Source of the DNA: Deltaproteobacteria bacterium
Lineage (GTDB): Bacteria > Desulfobacterota > Dissulfuribacteria > Dissulfuribacterales > UBA3076
Direction: 5' to 3'
Length of the DNA: 32,033 bases
Assembly (NCBI GenBank): GCA_011042225.1
Contig: DQXT01000080.1
Location: 1 to 32,033, forward strand
How positions within the stretch are numbered: the first letter of the stretch is position 1; each line of letters begins with the position of its first letter. A model generated the notes under the pieces. That model saw only the letters and a program-made list of their open reading frames with translations, was not told where the DNA came from and did not search any database. Made by a program: the position numbers and the translations under genes. Positions 8,956-17,220 of the stretch are shown piece after piece.

Positions 8956-9786
8956 ATGACAGCAAGAGAAAAAACGGAGATTCGCAAGACTTTGGGATTT
9001 ATCGGTGGAGGACAGATGGCAGAAGCCCTTATCAAGGGAATGCTATCAAAAAAAATTTTGAAACCAGGCCAGATTACGGCATCTGATTTGACAGAGAATA
9101 GAAGAAATTATCTAAAGAAATCATTTAGGATAAATACGACTTCTGAAAACAAGAAGGCGGTTGCAGGGTCTGATATTATTATCCTGGCGGTGAAACCCCA
9201 GGTCATTTCTATGGTCCTTGAAGAAATTGGGCCTATTGTAAACAGCAATCATATTATTGTATCCATAGCTGCAGGAATAACCATTCACTCTTTGGAAAAA
9301 AGACTCCCAAAGGGCACAAAAGTAGTGCGAGTGATGCCCAATACACCTGTATTGGTTCAGGCTGGTGCTGCGGCAATCTGTAAAGGGACAGCCGCCATGC
9401 AAAGCGATCTGGATATAGTCCTGCAAATATTTCAAGCAGTGGGCAAGGCAGTTGTGATAGCAGAAACTTTGATGGACGCGGTTACGGGCCTCAGTGGTAG
9501 CGGACCGGCATATGTATTTACATTTATTGAAGGATTAATTGATGCGGGGGTACGGGAAGGCCTGCCAAGAACTGTTGCCCAAGAGTTGGTGGTCCAGACC
9601 GTACTGGGAGCAGCCCTTATGTGTCAAAATACAGGGAAACACCCGGCGGAACTTACTGCAATGGTGACCAGCCCGGGGGGGACCACTGTTGAGGGTCTGC
9701 ATGTCATGGAGCGGGCCGCAATGCGCGGGATATTACTCGATGCAGTAAGGGCGGCAACAGAGAGGTCCAGAGAACTTGGTGTTTGA
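8956..9786 (+). CDS. proC: Pyrroline-5-carboxylate reductase
   Basis: 'LGFIGGGQMAEALIKGML', 'VVRVMPNTPVLVQAGAAAI', 'VTGLSGSGPAYVFTFIEGLIDAGVREGLPR', 'VTSPGGTTVEGLHVME'. Confidence 0.96.
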   Translation: MTAREKTEIRKTLGFIGGGQMAEALIKGMLSKKILKPGQITASDLTENRRNYLKKSFRINTTSENKKAVAGSDIIILAVKPQVISMVLEEIGPIVNSNHIIVSIAAGITIHSLEKRLPKGTKVVRVMPNTPVLVQAGAAAICKGTAAMQSDLDIVLQIFQAVGKAVVIAETLMDAVTGLSGSGPAYVFTFIEGLIDAGVREGLPRTVAQELVVQTVLGAALMCQNTGKHPAELTAMVTSPGGTTVEGLHVMERAAMRGILLDAVRAATERSRELGV

Positions 9787-9798
9787 AAAAGAAAATGT

Positions 9799-11016
9799 TC
9801 AACCTGTACATTGGCAACCGGCTTTTCGAGGCAGTTTTGCTGATGCGAGAAACATAAGGCCGGCTACTAAAGCAGACATGAAAAAGACCCATGGATAACC
9901 GAAGCGTATCCAGACCAGCCCTGCTATTATAGGGGCTATCATAGATACTACGTGTTCAATTGAATAGCTAGTGGAGATGGAAGCTGTCAATTCATCTTCC
10001 GATTCAACGATCTTTGAAAGGTAGGTTATATGGGCTGAACGCAAGGAAAACAAACTGTCATCCAGGATAAAGCATGTGAACAGGCAGGGCAGTATAAGGG
10101 GTTGCGGAAGCGTTGTCTCTGCAAGACCATAGCAGGCGCAGATCAGCAAAAGTACAAGGGAATCACCTATAAGCACGGTCCTTTCCCCCAATGTGTCAAT
10201 GAGTCTTCCCAAATAGGGCTTTAAAAACAGGCCTGCAACAGAAGATATGAGAATAAGCCTTGCCATGGCCGGTGCATCTTGATCAAAGATCCTTATGAGT
10301 ACCCACGGTCCGAATACAATGAAGATCTGCTTTCGCACACCGAACAGAACCGCAAGCAAATAGAAAAGAGAATATCTTTTTTTGAATACAAAGCGTTTAC
10401 GTTTTAGCCCGGTATGTCTTTTTTCCCTGATCAGGAGCACCATTAAAGATGAAAGCAGGGTAATTGAAGCCGCTGTCCAATAGAGTTTTTCATATCCGAA
10501 TCCAAGCATGCCCATACCCACCCATATACAAGCGGCCCCTACTATGGTCCCAAGGCTCCTGAGGCTTCTGACTATTCCGAAAAGACGGCCCCTGGTTCCG
10601 GGTTCACTCAGGGCTACGCAGAAGCTTTCCCTTATAGTCATTACCATATGGGCCCCGACTGACCAGACGAACAGCCAAACTGTCACCCTCAAGACATCAG
10701 GTGAGAGGCTGGCAGTACCCACAATACCCAGGGCAATAACAAGTGTGGCTCCAAATAGAATTTTACCTTCCTTTACCCCGCTGAAAGGGGCCAAAAGTAT
10801 AATAAGCAACATTCCGGGCATTTCTCTGATAGTCTCCAGCACTCCCCTCTGATCGGCGCCCATGTCATAGATATCCACCAGGAAATTGTTGAGACTGCTG
10901 AAAAAAATTCCTGTGGCAGCAGCACCCAGAAATGTGCTAAAAAGAAAAATTATTTTCTGGTCCTTAAGGAAACGGGGCACGAGTGAATGTATATTATAAT
11001 GCTTATGGGTCGTCAT
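9799..11016 (-). CDS. Major facilitator superfamily transporter
   Basis: About 12 hydrophobic segments; MFS-like motifs such as 'GTRGRLFGIVRSLRSLGTIVGAA' and 'LGRLIDTLGERTVLIGD'. Confidence 0.85.
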   Translation of the reverse strand: MTTHKHYNIHSLVPRFLKDQKIIFLFSTFLGAAATGIFFSSLNNFLVDIYDMGADQRGVLETIREMPGMLLIILLAPFSGVKEGKILFGATLVIALGIVGTASLSPDVLRVTVWLFVWSVGAHMVMTIRESFCVALSEPGTRGRLFGIVRSLRSLGTIVGAACIWVGMGMLGFGYEKLYWTAASITLLSSLMVLLIREKRHTGLKRKRFVFKKRYSLFYLLAVLFGVRKQIFIVFGPWVLIRIFDQDAPAMARLILISSVAGLFLKPYLGRLIDTLGERTVLIGDSLVLLLICACYGLAETTLPQPLILPCLFTCFILDDSLFSLRSAHITYLSKIVESEDELTASISTSYSIEHVVSMIAPIIAGLVWIRFGYPWVFFMSALVAGLMFLASAKLPRKAGCQCTG

Positions 11017-11134
11017 AGGATGTGAACTTAGCGCCCTTTGGTTGAGTTGTTAAGTGCGGATCATATAAAAGGGTCTCCGGCTGCTCCTGGATCTCCTTGA
11101 AAATTTCTACCACCTCAGGTATGCTGATTTCCAT
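11003..11134 (-). other. 43-codon ORF (MEISIPEVVEIFKEIQEQPETLLYDPHLTTQPKGAKFTSYDDP), possibly a transposase N-terminus remnant
   Basis: Open frame not in the supplied track; its 'IPEVVEIFKEIQEQPE' opening resembles IS256-type transposase N-termini from memory. Overlaps the MFS start codon. Confidence 0.25.
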
Positions 11135-11267
11135 ATTCACGGCACTTCTTCTTCAGGTTTAGTTCTTTTGCGTATCAAAACTGTTACAGGGGAAAGTGCC
11201 TTTTTTCTATTTTTCAGAATTCGCACAAAATATTTTACATATCAATTAACAACAAGAGGATTAATCA

Positions 11268-13997
11268 ATGTCCCCAAAACCAACTTATGAAGAACTGGAA
11301 CAACAAATAGGGGAATTAAAAAAAAAGTTCGCTCTCAAACAGTTGGAAGAGGCTCTATATGATTCACAGTATATGCTCCACACTGTATTGGACTTAATAC
11401 CATCTGCCGTCTTTTGGAAAGATCGCAATTTATTTTATCTCGGTGGCAATCGTACCTGGTTGAACAATATCGGCATAAATTCTTTAGATGAGGTTATAGG
11501 AAAAAGCGACTACGAGCTTCCATGGAAAGAGCAGGCGGATTCTTTTCGTAAGTATGATAGAAACGTAATGGAATCCGGTATTCCTGAATACAACATTATC
11601 GAGTTTTATCTCAAAGAAGATGGTACCAAAGTCTGGGTCAAAACTAACAAAATACCCCTAAGGAAAAAGGATGGAAAGATCATAGGTGTACTCGGCAGCT
11701 ATGAAAACATTACCGAGTATAAGAAGGCCAATGAAGAACTAAAAAGGCAGCGGAATCTCTTTAAGATGATTATTGAAGCAACTCCCGACATGCTTATTCT
11801 TAAAGACACAAATCTTGTCTATCAAGCCGTAAATTCAACTTTCTGCAGGTATATTGGCAAACCAATGGAAAAAGTTATCGGGAAAACAGACTATGATTTA
11901 TTTCCTGCGGATGAAGCAGAAATGTACCGCAGAGATGATGCTAAGGTAATGCAAACTTTAAAGCCGTTGATTCAAGATGAAGAAGCTACCCTTATAGAAG
12001 GTAAGCAATGGTTTCATGTAGCCAAAACACCTGTATTGGATAATGATAAAAAATTGCTTGGAGTCCTTTGTTCAAACAGGAATATAACAAAGCAAAAGAA
12101 GATACAAGAGGACTTAATAGCAAGTGAAGAAAAATACAGGAAACTTTTCGAAGAAGCCAGGGATGGGATAGTCCTCTGCGATGCGGAAACAGGCATAATT
12201 ATCGACTGCAACTCTGAAATGGCTAAACTCGTAGAAAGGGAAAAATCCGAATTATTAGGCCAAAATCAGGGTATTCTTCATCCTGAAAGCACAATTATAG
12301 ACGGATTTTCAGATACTTTCATAAAACATAGAGATAAATTTGAAGGTTATATTTTAGATTCACAGGTTATTACAAGTACAGCAGCAATCAAAGATGTATC
12401 AATCAAAGCCAATAATTTTTATTTAGGCAACAAAAAATACACTCAGGGAATCTTTCGCGATATAACCGAGCAAAAGAAGGCAAGAGAGGCAATCATAAGA
12501 AGTGAAACACTGTATCGCACTCTTGTAGAGAATATTGATATGGGTATTACACTTATTGATACAAATTATACTGTTGTTATGGCAAATAAAAGTCACGGGA
12601 AAATGTTTAATAAACACGCAAATGAAATTATCGGCAAAAGGTGTTTTCAAGAATTCGGAAGGCGTGATGAAGTCTGCCCGCATTGTCCAGGTGCCATAGC
12701 GATGGATACCGGGCAAGTTGCCGAAGTCGAGACTGCCGGAGTAAGAGATGATGGCAGCAAGTTTGATATTAGAATCTGTGCCTTTCCAGTCTTTGGGGCA
12801 AACAATACCGTGACGGGATTCATAGAAATTGTGGAAGACGTAACTGTAAGTAAAAAGCTCGAAGTCCAGTTTCAAAAGGCTCAAAAGTTTGAATCAATCG
12901 GGACATTGGCCGGAGGCATCGCCCATGACTTTAACAATCTTTTAATGGGTATTCAGGGCAACACATCCCTGATGCTTATGGATATTGATTCTTCTCATCT
13001 ACATTATGAAATGCTGAAAAGCATTGAAAAACAGGTTAAAAGCGGGGTCAATCTTACAAGACAGCTTCTCGGTTATGCCAGCAAAGGCAGGTATGAAGTA
13101 AAGCCAATAAATCTTAATCAGATAGTAGAAGAGACTTCCAGAACTTTCGGCAGAACCAGAAAACAGATTACCATCCACAGAAATATGGCCGAAGATCTGT
13201 TTACAGTAGAAGCTGACCAGGGGCAATTAGAGCAGGTACTGTTAAATATATTTATAAATGCTTCAGATGCCATGCCCGACAGAGGAGAGCTTTATCTGGA
13301 GACAAATAATGTTAAACATAAAGATATGAAAAGCAGGCTTTATAAATCAAGGGGCGGAGACTATGTCAAGCTGACCGTCAGAGACACAGGCAAAGGCATG
13401 GATAAAATCACTATGGACCGCATTTTTGATCCCTTCTTTACTACCAAGGAAATGGGAAGGGGCACCGGCCTGGGGCTTGCGTCTGTTTATGGAATTATAA
13501 AGGCACATGGCGGATATATTGATGTTGAATCCAAAGTGAACCAGGGAACAACCTTTGAGATATATCTGCCTTCAAGCACAAAAAAAGTCGACGAAGTAAC
13601 CAAAGATTCTGTCAAACTCGTTAAGCAAAACGGAACTGCGCTTCTTGTTGATGATGAAGCTGCTGTTCGTAAAGTATGCAGGAGCATACTGGCAGTAATA
13701 GGCTACAAGGTTTTGTCGGCCAAAGTCGGACAGGAAGCCATAGAGCTTTACAGGAACCATAAGGATGAAATAGATATAGTACTATTGGACATGATTATGC
13801 CTGAAATGGGCGGTGGTGAGGTTTATGACCATCTTAAGGAGATTAATCCTGAAGTAAAGGTACTACTTTCAAGCGGCTACAGCATTGATGGTGAGGCAAC
13901 CGCTATATTGAAACGGGGGTGCAGCGGATTTATTCAGAAACCATTTACTATACAAAAATTATCCACCAAAATAGAGGAAATATTAAAAAATAAATAG
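11268..13997 (+). CDS. Multi-PAS hybrid sensor histidine kinase with C-terminal receiver domain
   Basis: Four PAS-like repeats, HisKA 'FESIGTLAGGIAHDFNNLLMGIQGNTSLM', HATPase 'LLNIFINASDAMP...DTGKGMD...GRGTGLGLASVYGIIKAHGG', REC 'ALLVDDEAAVRKVCRSIL...DIVLLDMIMPEMGG...GFIQKPF'. Confidence 0.95.
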   Translation: MSPKPTYEELEQQIGELKKKFALKQLEEALYDSQYMLHTVLDLIPSAVFWKDRNLFYLGGNRTWLNNIGINSLDEVIGKSDYELPWKEQADSFRKYDRNVMESGIPEYNIIEFYLKEDGTKVWVKTNKIPLRKKDGKIIGVLGSYENITEYKKANEELKRQRNLFKMIIEATPDMLILKDTNLVYQAVNSTFCRYIGKPMEKVIGKTDYDLFPADEAEMYRRDDAKVMQTLKPLIQDEEATLIEGKQWFHVAKTPVLDNDKKLLGVLCSNRNITKQKKIQEDLIASEEKYRKLFEEARDGIVLCDAETGIIIDCNSEMAKLVEREKSELLGQNQGILHPESTIIDGFSDTFIKHRDKFEGYILDSQVITSTAAIKDVSIKANNFYLGNKKYTQGIFRDITEQKKAREAIIRSETLYRTLVENIDMGITLIDTNYTVVMANKSHGKMFNKHANEIIGKRCFQEFGRRDEVCPHCPGAIAMDTGQVAEVETAGVRDDGSKFDIRICAFPVFGANNTVTGFIEIVEDVTVSKKLEVQFQKAQKFESIGTLAGGIAHDFNNLLMGIQGNTSLMLMDIDSSHLHYEMLKSIEKQVKSGVNLTRQLLGYASKGRYEVKPINLNQIVEETSRTFGRTRKQITIHRNMAEDLFTVEADQGQLEQVLLNIFINASDAMPDRGELYLETNNVKHKDMKSRLYKSRGGDYVKLTVRDTGKGMDKITMDRIFDPFFTTKEMGRGTGLGLASVYGIIKAHGGYIDVESKVNQGTTFEIYLPSSTKKVDEVTKDSVKLVKQNGTALLVDDEAAVRKVCRSILAVIGYKVLSAKVGQEAIELYRNHKDEIDIVLLDMIMPEMGGGEVYDHLKEINPEVKVLLSSGYSIDGEATAILKRGCSGFIQKPFTIQKLSTKIEEILKNK

Positions 13998-14071
13998 ATT
14001 TATTAAAAAAATTCAATATAACGAAATTCAGGTGACAACGCTATTCACTCAGCCGGGCAGGACACAGCATT

Positions 14072-15439
14072 TTGAATCTTAACTCAAAAAAATATCTTGG
14101 CCGGATTGAAGAGGTCATCAATAAGGCCGAGGCCGGTAAGGTCTATCCTGTCTATATGTTTATAGGTGACCGGCCCATTATCCATCCTCAAATAAACAAA
14201 TTGATAGATTGCCTTATCCAGGAAGAGGCAAGGGATTTCAACTTCGAGGTTTTATCTCCCGATTCCTTTTCAGAGGGCAGGTTACTTGAGCTTTTGAGCA
14301 CTAAAGGTTTTTTGCCGGGACGCAAGGTTGTTTTAATACAGGACCTGCCCTTACTGGTATCTTCAGATACTGCAAAAACCAGATGGAAAAAGGCTCTCGC
14401 TGCCATTGCATCGGATGATAATGACAGGGCGATGGAACTGACCTCACGGATCTTTGCTGATTTGAATATAGATCCGGAGGAGCTTAAAGGGCTTTCTCCG
14501 GGGCGGATAAAAGATGTTTTGAACTGGCCTGGCGATTTAAGTATTGAGAGTTTATCAGAATTCCTTGAAGTCCACTCTGGAGACATGAAAAGTATAGAGC
14601 CCATAAATACCGGCTCAGGGGATCGTCTTCTTGCCTGGCTTGCTCAGAGGGCCGACCCTTCCCTTGCAATTATAATTATCGAATCCGAGACAGTAGACAA
14701 AAGGTGTTCCTTGTACAAGGAATTAAAAAAATATGGCCCTGTAGTAGACCTTGATAGGGAAAAGAAGGACAGAAAAGGCGGGGCGAATTTTGCCATGAGC
14801 CTTATCAGGAGTTTGCTCAGGGAAAGCGGCAAAGAAGCAGATAATAAGGCCGTTAAGGCCATTATGGATCGGGTAGGTCATAAAGATCCGGTGGGTCTGA
14901 AGATGGAGATCCAGAAACTCGTAACCCAGGCAGGAGATAGGGTCAGGATAAAGGCCGAGGACGTCTGTGAACTGGTTGTGAGGCACAGGGATGAAGAATT
15001 ATATAACCTCACCAATGCCATGGGAGAAAAAGATCCGGGCAGCTGCCTTAACAGCCTAAATTATATAATGGATCAGGGAATTCATCCCCTGGCAATACTT
15101 AAAACCATTGCAAATTTTCTGCGGAAGATGATAATTTTGAGGGCGATTTTCGAATACGAAGCAGGCATTAAAGCATTTAAGAACCTGCGGTACGAGATCT
15201 TTAGAGATCAGATACTGCCTGAAATAAAAGAAAACATGTTAGATGATGCGCCTGATATATTAAAGGGACATCCATATACACTTTACAAATTGGGCCTGCA
15301 GGCATATGGTTTTGACTTGTCCCAAATGCTTATTTTTCTGGCTTCTTTGGCCGAAGCTGATCTCAAATTCAAGGGAGGCAGAATTTCCCATAGAGTATTG
15401 CTGGAAACGCTTGTTTTTCGTTTTATTTCAATGGAGTAA
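14072..15439 (+). CDS. holA: DNA polymerase III delta subunit (TTG start)
   Basis: 'PVYMFIGDRPIIHPQINKLIDCLI', 'LLELLSTKGFLPGRKVVLIQDL', 'LYNLTNAMGEKDPGSCLNSLNYIMDQGIHPLAILKTIANFLRKMI' typical of HolA. Confidence 0.8.
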   Translation: MNLNSKKYLGRIEEVINKAEAGKVYPVYMFIGDRPIIHPQINKLIDCLIQEEARDFNFEVLSPDSFSEGRLLELLSTKGFLPGRKVVLIQDLPLLVSSDTAKTRWKKALAAIASDDNDRAMELTSRIFADLNIDPEELKGLSPGRIKDVLNWPGDLSIESLSEFLEVHSGDMKSIEPINTGSGDRLLAWLAQRADPSLAIIIIESETVDKRCSLYKELKKYGPVVDLDREKKDRKGGANFAMSLIRSLLRESGKEADNKAVKAIMDRVGHKDPVGLKMEIQKLVTQAGDRVRIKAEDVCELVVRHRDEELYNLTNAMGEKDPGSCLNSLNYIMDQGIHPLAILKTIANFLRKMIILRAIFEYEAGIKAFKNLRYEIFRDQILPEIKENMLDDAPDILKGHPYTLYKLGLQAYGFDLSQMLIFLASLAEADLKFKGGRISHRVLLETLVFRFISME

Positions 15440-15441
15440 TA

Positions 15442-16026
15442 ATGGACGATAAAGAGATAAATTGGGAGGCAATAGCTCGTTTTCTATTTGAGGGATCGAT
15501 GTTAAAGCATACGTGGCGAACGGGCTATCCGTTTCTAGGTAAAGGCAGAGAATCAGTAGCTGCCCACACCTTTGGTGTGATCCTGAGTGCTATGATGCTG
15601 GCAAAAAATGTCCCTGGAGTAGACATGGGAAAGCTCTTAAAGCTATGCCTGGTACATGATCTGCCTGAGGCCAGGACAGGGGATGCCAATGCAGTACACA
15701 AGCGGTATGTTAATATAGATGAAGAATCGGCAATCACAGATATGATTCAAGGACTTCCGGGCGGTGAAGAGATAGCGGATCTGTTATCAGAGTTTAGAGA
15801 ATGTAATACCCTAGAGTCAGTGTTGGCCCATGACGCGGATAAGCTCGATATGCTGCTTTCTCTCAAAGAACATTTGGATACCGGAAGCAGTGATGCGGCG
15901 CTCTGGATACCATACGTAAAAGAGAGGTTAAAATCAGATGGGGCCAAGGCCCTTGCCGGCGCCATTTTAAAGGAACACTGGGCGAGTTGGTGGATGAGGC
16001 AGTTGCTTGGAAACAATTTCAAATAA
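15442..16026 (+). CDS. HD-domain phosphohydrolase (YfbR/5'-deoxynucleotidase-like)
   Basis: 'ESVAAHTFGVILSAMML', 'LCLVHDLPEARTGD', 'HDADKLDMLLSLKE' HD-domain metal motifs. Confidence 0.88.
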   Translation: MDDKEINWEAIARFLFEGSMLKHTWRTGYPFLGKGRESVAAHTFGVILSAMMLAKNVPGVDMGKLLKLCLVHDLPEARTGDANAVHKRYVNIDEESAITDMIQGLPGGEEIADLLSEFRECNTLESVLAHDADKLDMLLSLKEHLDTGSSDAALWIPYVKERLKSDGAKALAGAILKEHWASWWMRQLLGNNFK

Positions 16027-16035
16027 GGAGATATT

Positions 16036-17178
16036 ATGATGGGTAGAATCAAAAATATAATGATTTTTATTTTGTTTGTATTTTTTATATCCTGTTTTGT
16101 CGCCGGATCAGTATCGGCTGATAATCAGAAACCTACAAAGGAATTTACTCTGTTTTATACTGGAAATACCCTTGGCTTCCTTGATCCATGTAAGGCTTGA
16201 GGGGGAAAAGAGATCGGGGGAATAGCCCGGCGGGTCCGGTGGATCCGCGAAAATGTTCATAAACATGGTAACTTCCTTCTTTTAGACGCTGGCAATTTTC
16301 TTTTCAGAAATGAATCAGCGCCTTCAGAAGCGGCACTTGCCAATGCAAGGCTTCTTTTAGACCTTTACAGTGATATGCGTTATACGGCCCTTTGTGCAGG
16401 GAAAAGAGATCTTGCCGGCTCGACCATGTTTTTACTGGAAGAGACTGAAAAAAGGGGTTTGCGGCCCCTGTCTTCAAACCTGCATTATAAAGGTAAGGCC
16501 GCATTTGAGCCCTATGGTATCTTTGATGTTAATGCTACAAAAGTGGGCGTCCTTGCCGTTACGTCTCCTGAATTGGATCAAAGGATAAAGGCGGATAACG
16601 TGGATGTACTCGATCCTTCAGATCGGCTTAAGTTGTTGGTTCCTGAGCTCAAGAACAGAGTCGATGTAATAATATTGTTGTCCAATCTCAGTGAAATTCA
16701 GGATATAAAGCTGCCAAGCGTTGTCGACGGCATAGATATTATTATCGAAAGCGGTCCGGGCAAACAGCGTCATCAACCATTAAAAGTGGGAAATACTTAC
16801 CTTTTGAGGGGTGACATAAAGGGCAGGTCAATAGGAAAATGTGTAGTAAAACTCAATTCACAGAATGGTATACAGGGGCTGAATAATGAACTGCATAAGC
16901 TAAAGGCAAGTCTTCCTGTGGATGAAGCCGCAATAGATAAAATAAGAGATTTAAAACAGAAATACGCCGGCACAGAGGTCATCACTACGAGGCCCGCCCC
17001 TGCTAAAAATCCCTTTTTGGAAGCAATTGAAAGGGCAAAAAGAAATAAAATGAAGGGCGATGGCACCAAGTCCCGTGATGAAAGCAATCCCTTGCTGGAA
17101 GCTATTGAAAAGGCAAAAAAGAATAGGGTAGAAGGTGGTCCATCTCGATCTGACAACTCCACAGATAACCCGTTTTAG
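16036..17178 (+). CDS. Candidate selenoprotein: secreted UshA/5'-nucleotidase-like metallophosphatase-family protein with in-frame UGA (Sec55), motif CKAU
   Basis: RBS AAGGAG at 16025-16030, ATG at 16036, signal peptide, then 'EFTLFYTGNTLGFLDPCKA[TGA]GGKEIGGIARRVRWIRENVHKHGNFLLLDAGNFLFRNE...DLYSDMRYTALCAGKRDL'. The frame is open across the TGA at 16198-16200 to the stop at 17176-17178, and family-like sequence lies on both sides. A hairpin downstream fits a bSECIS. The ORF track starts only at 16375. Confidence 0.82.
16230..16248 (+). promoter_or_regulatory. Candidate bacterial SECIS element
   Basis: GCGGGTCC-GGT-GGATCCGC: 8-bp stem (one G-U pair) with loop GGU. The loop begins after 37 nt following the TGA and has G at its first two positions, within the bSECIS consensus limits as I recall them. 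Confidence 0.65.
17008..17163 (+). repeat. Two-copy tandem repeat encoding NPFLEAIERAKRNKMKGDG... / NPLLEAIEKAKKNRVEGGP... in the C-terminus of the candidate selenoprotein
   Basis: Repeat offset of 78 nt (26 aa): AAT CCC at 17008 and 17086; a third partial 'NPF' ends the protein. Confidence 0.8.
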
Positions 17179-17220
17179 AGGTGAGAGCACCTGAATGATC
17201 TTCGAAAAAAACAAGGCCTT

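Noticed and set aside
12423-12884. 153-aa antisense ORF inside the hybrid kinase
   Set aside because: Overlaps conserved PAS/HisKA coding sequence; composition looks like a shadow frame.
16036-16374. Treating the TGA-interrupted 5' part of the 16036-17178 gene as a pseudogene or intergenic region
   Set aside because: Signal peptide, RBS and domain-like sequence are kept on both sides of a single TGA with no frameshift, and a bSECIS-like hairpin follows.
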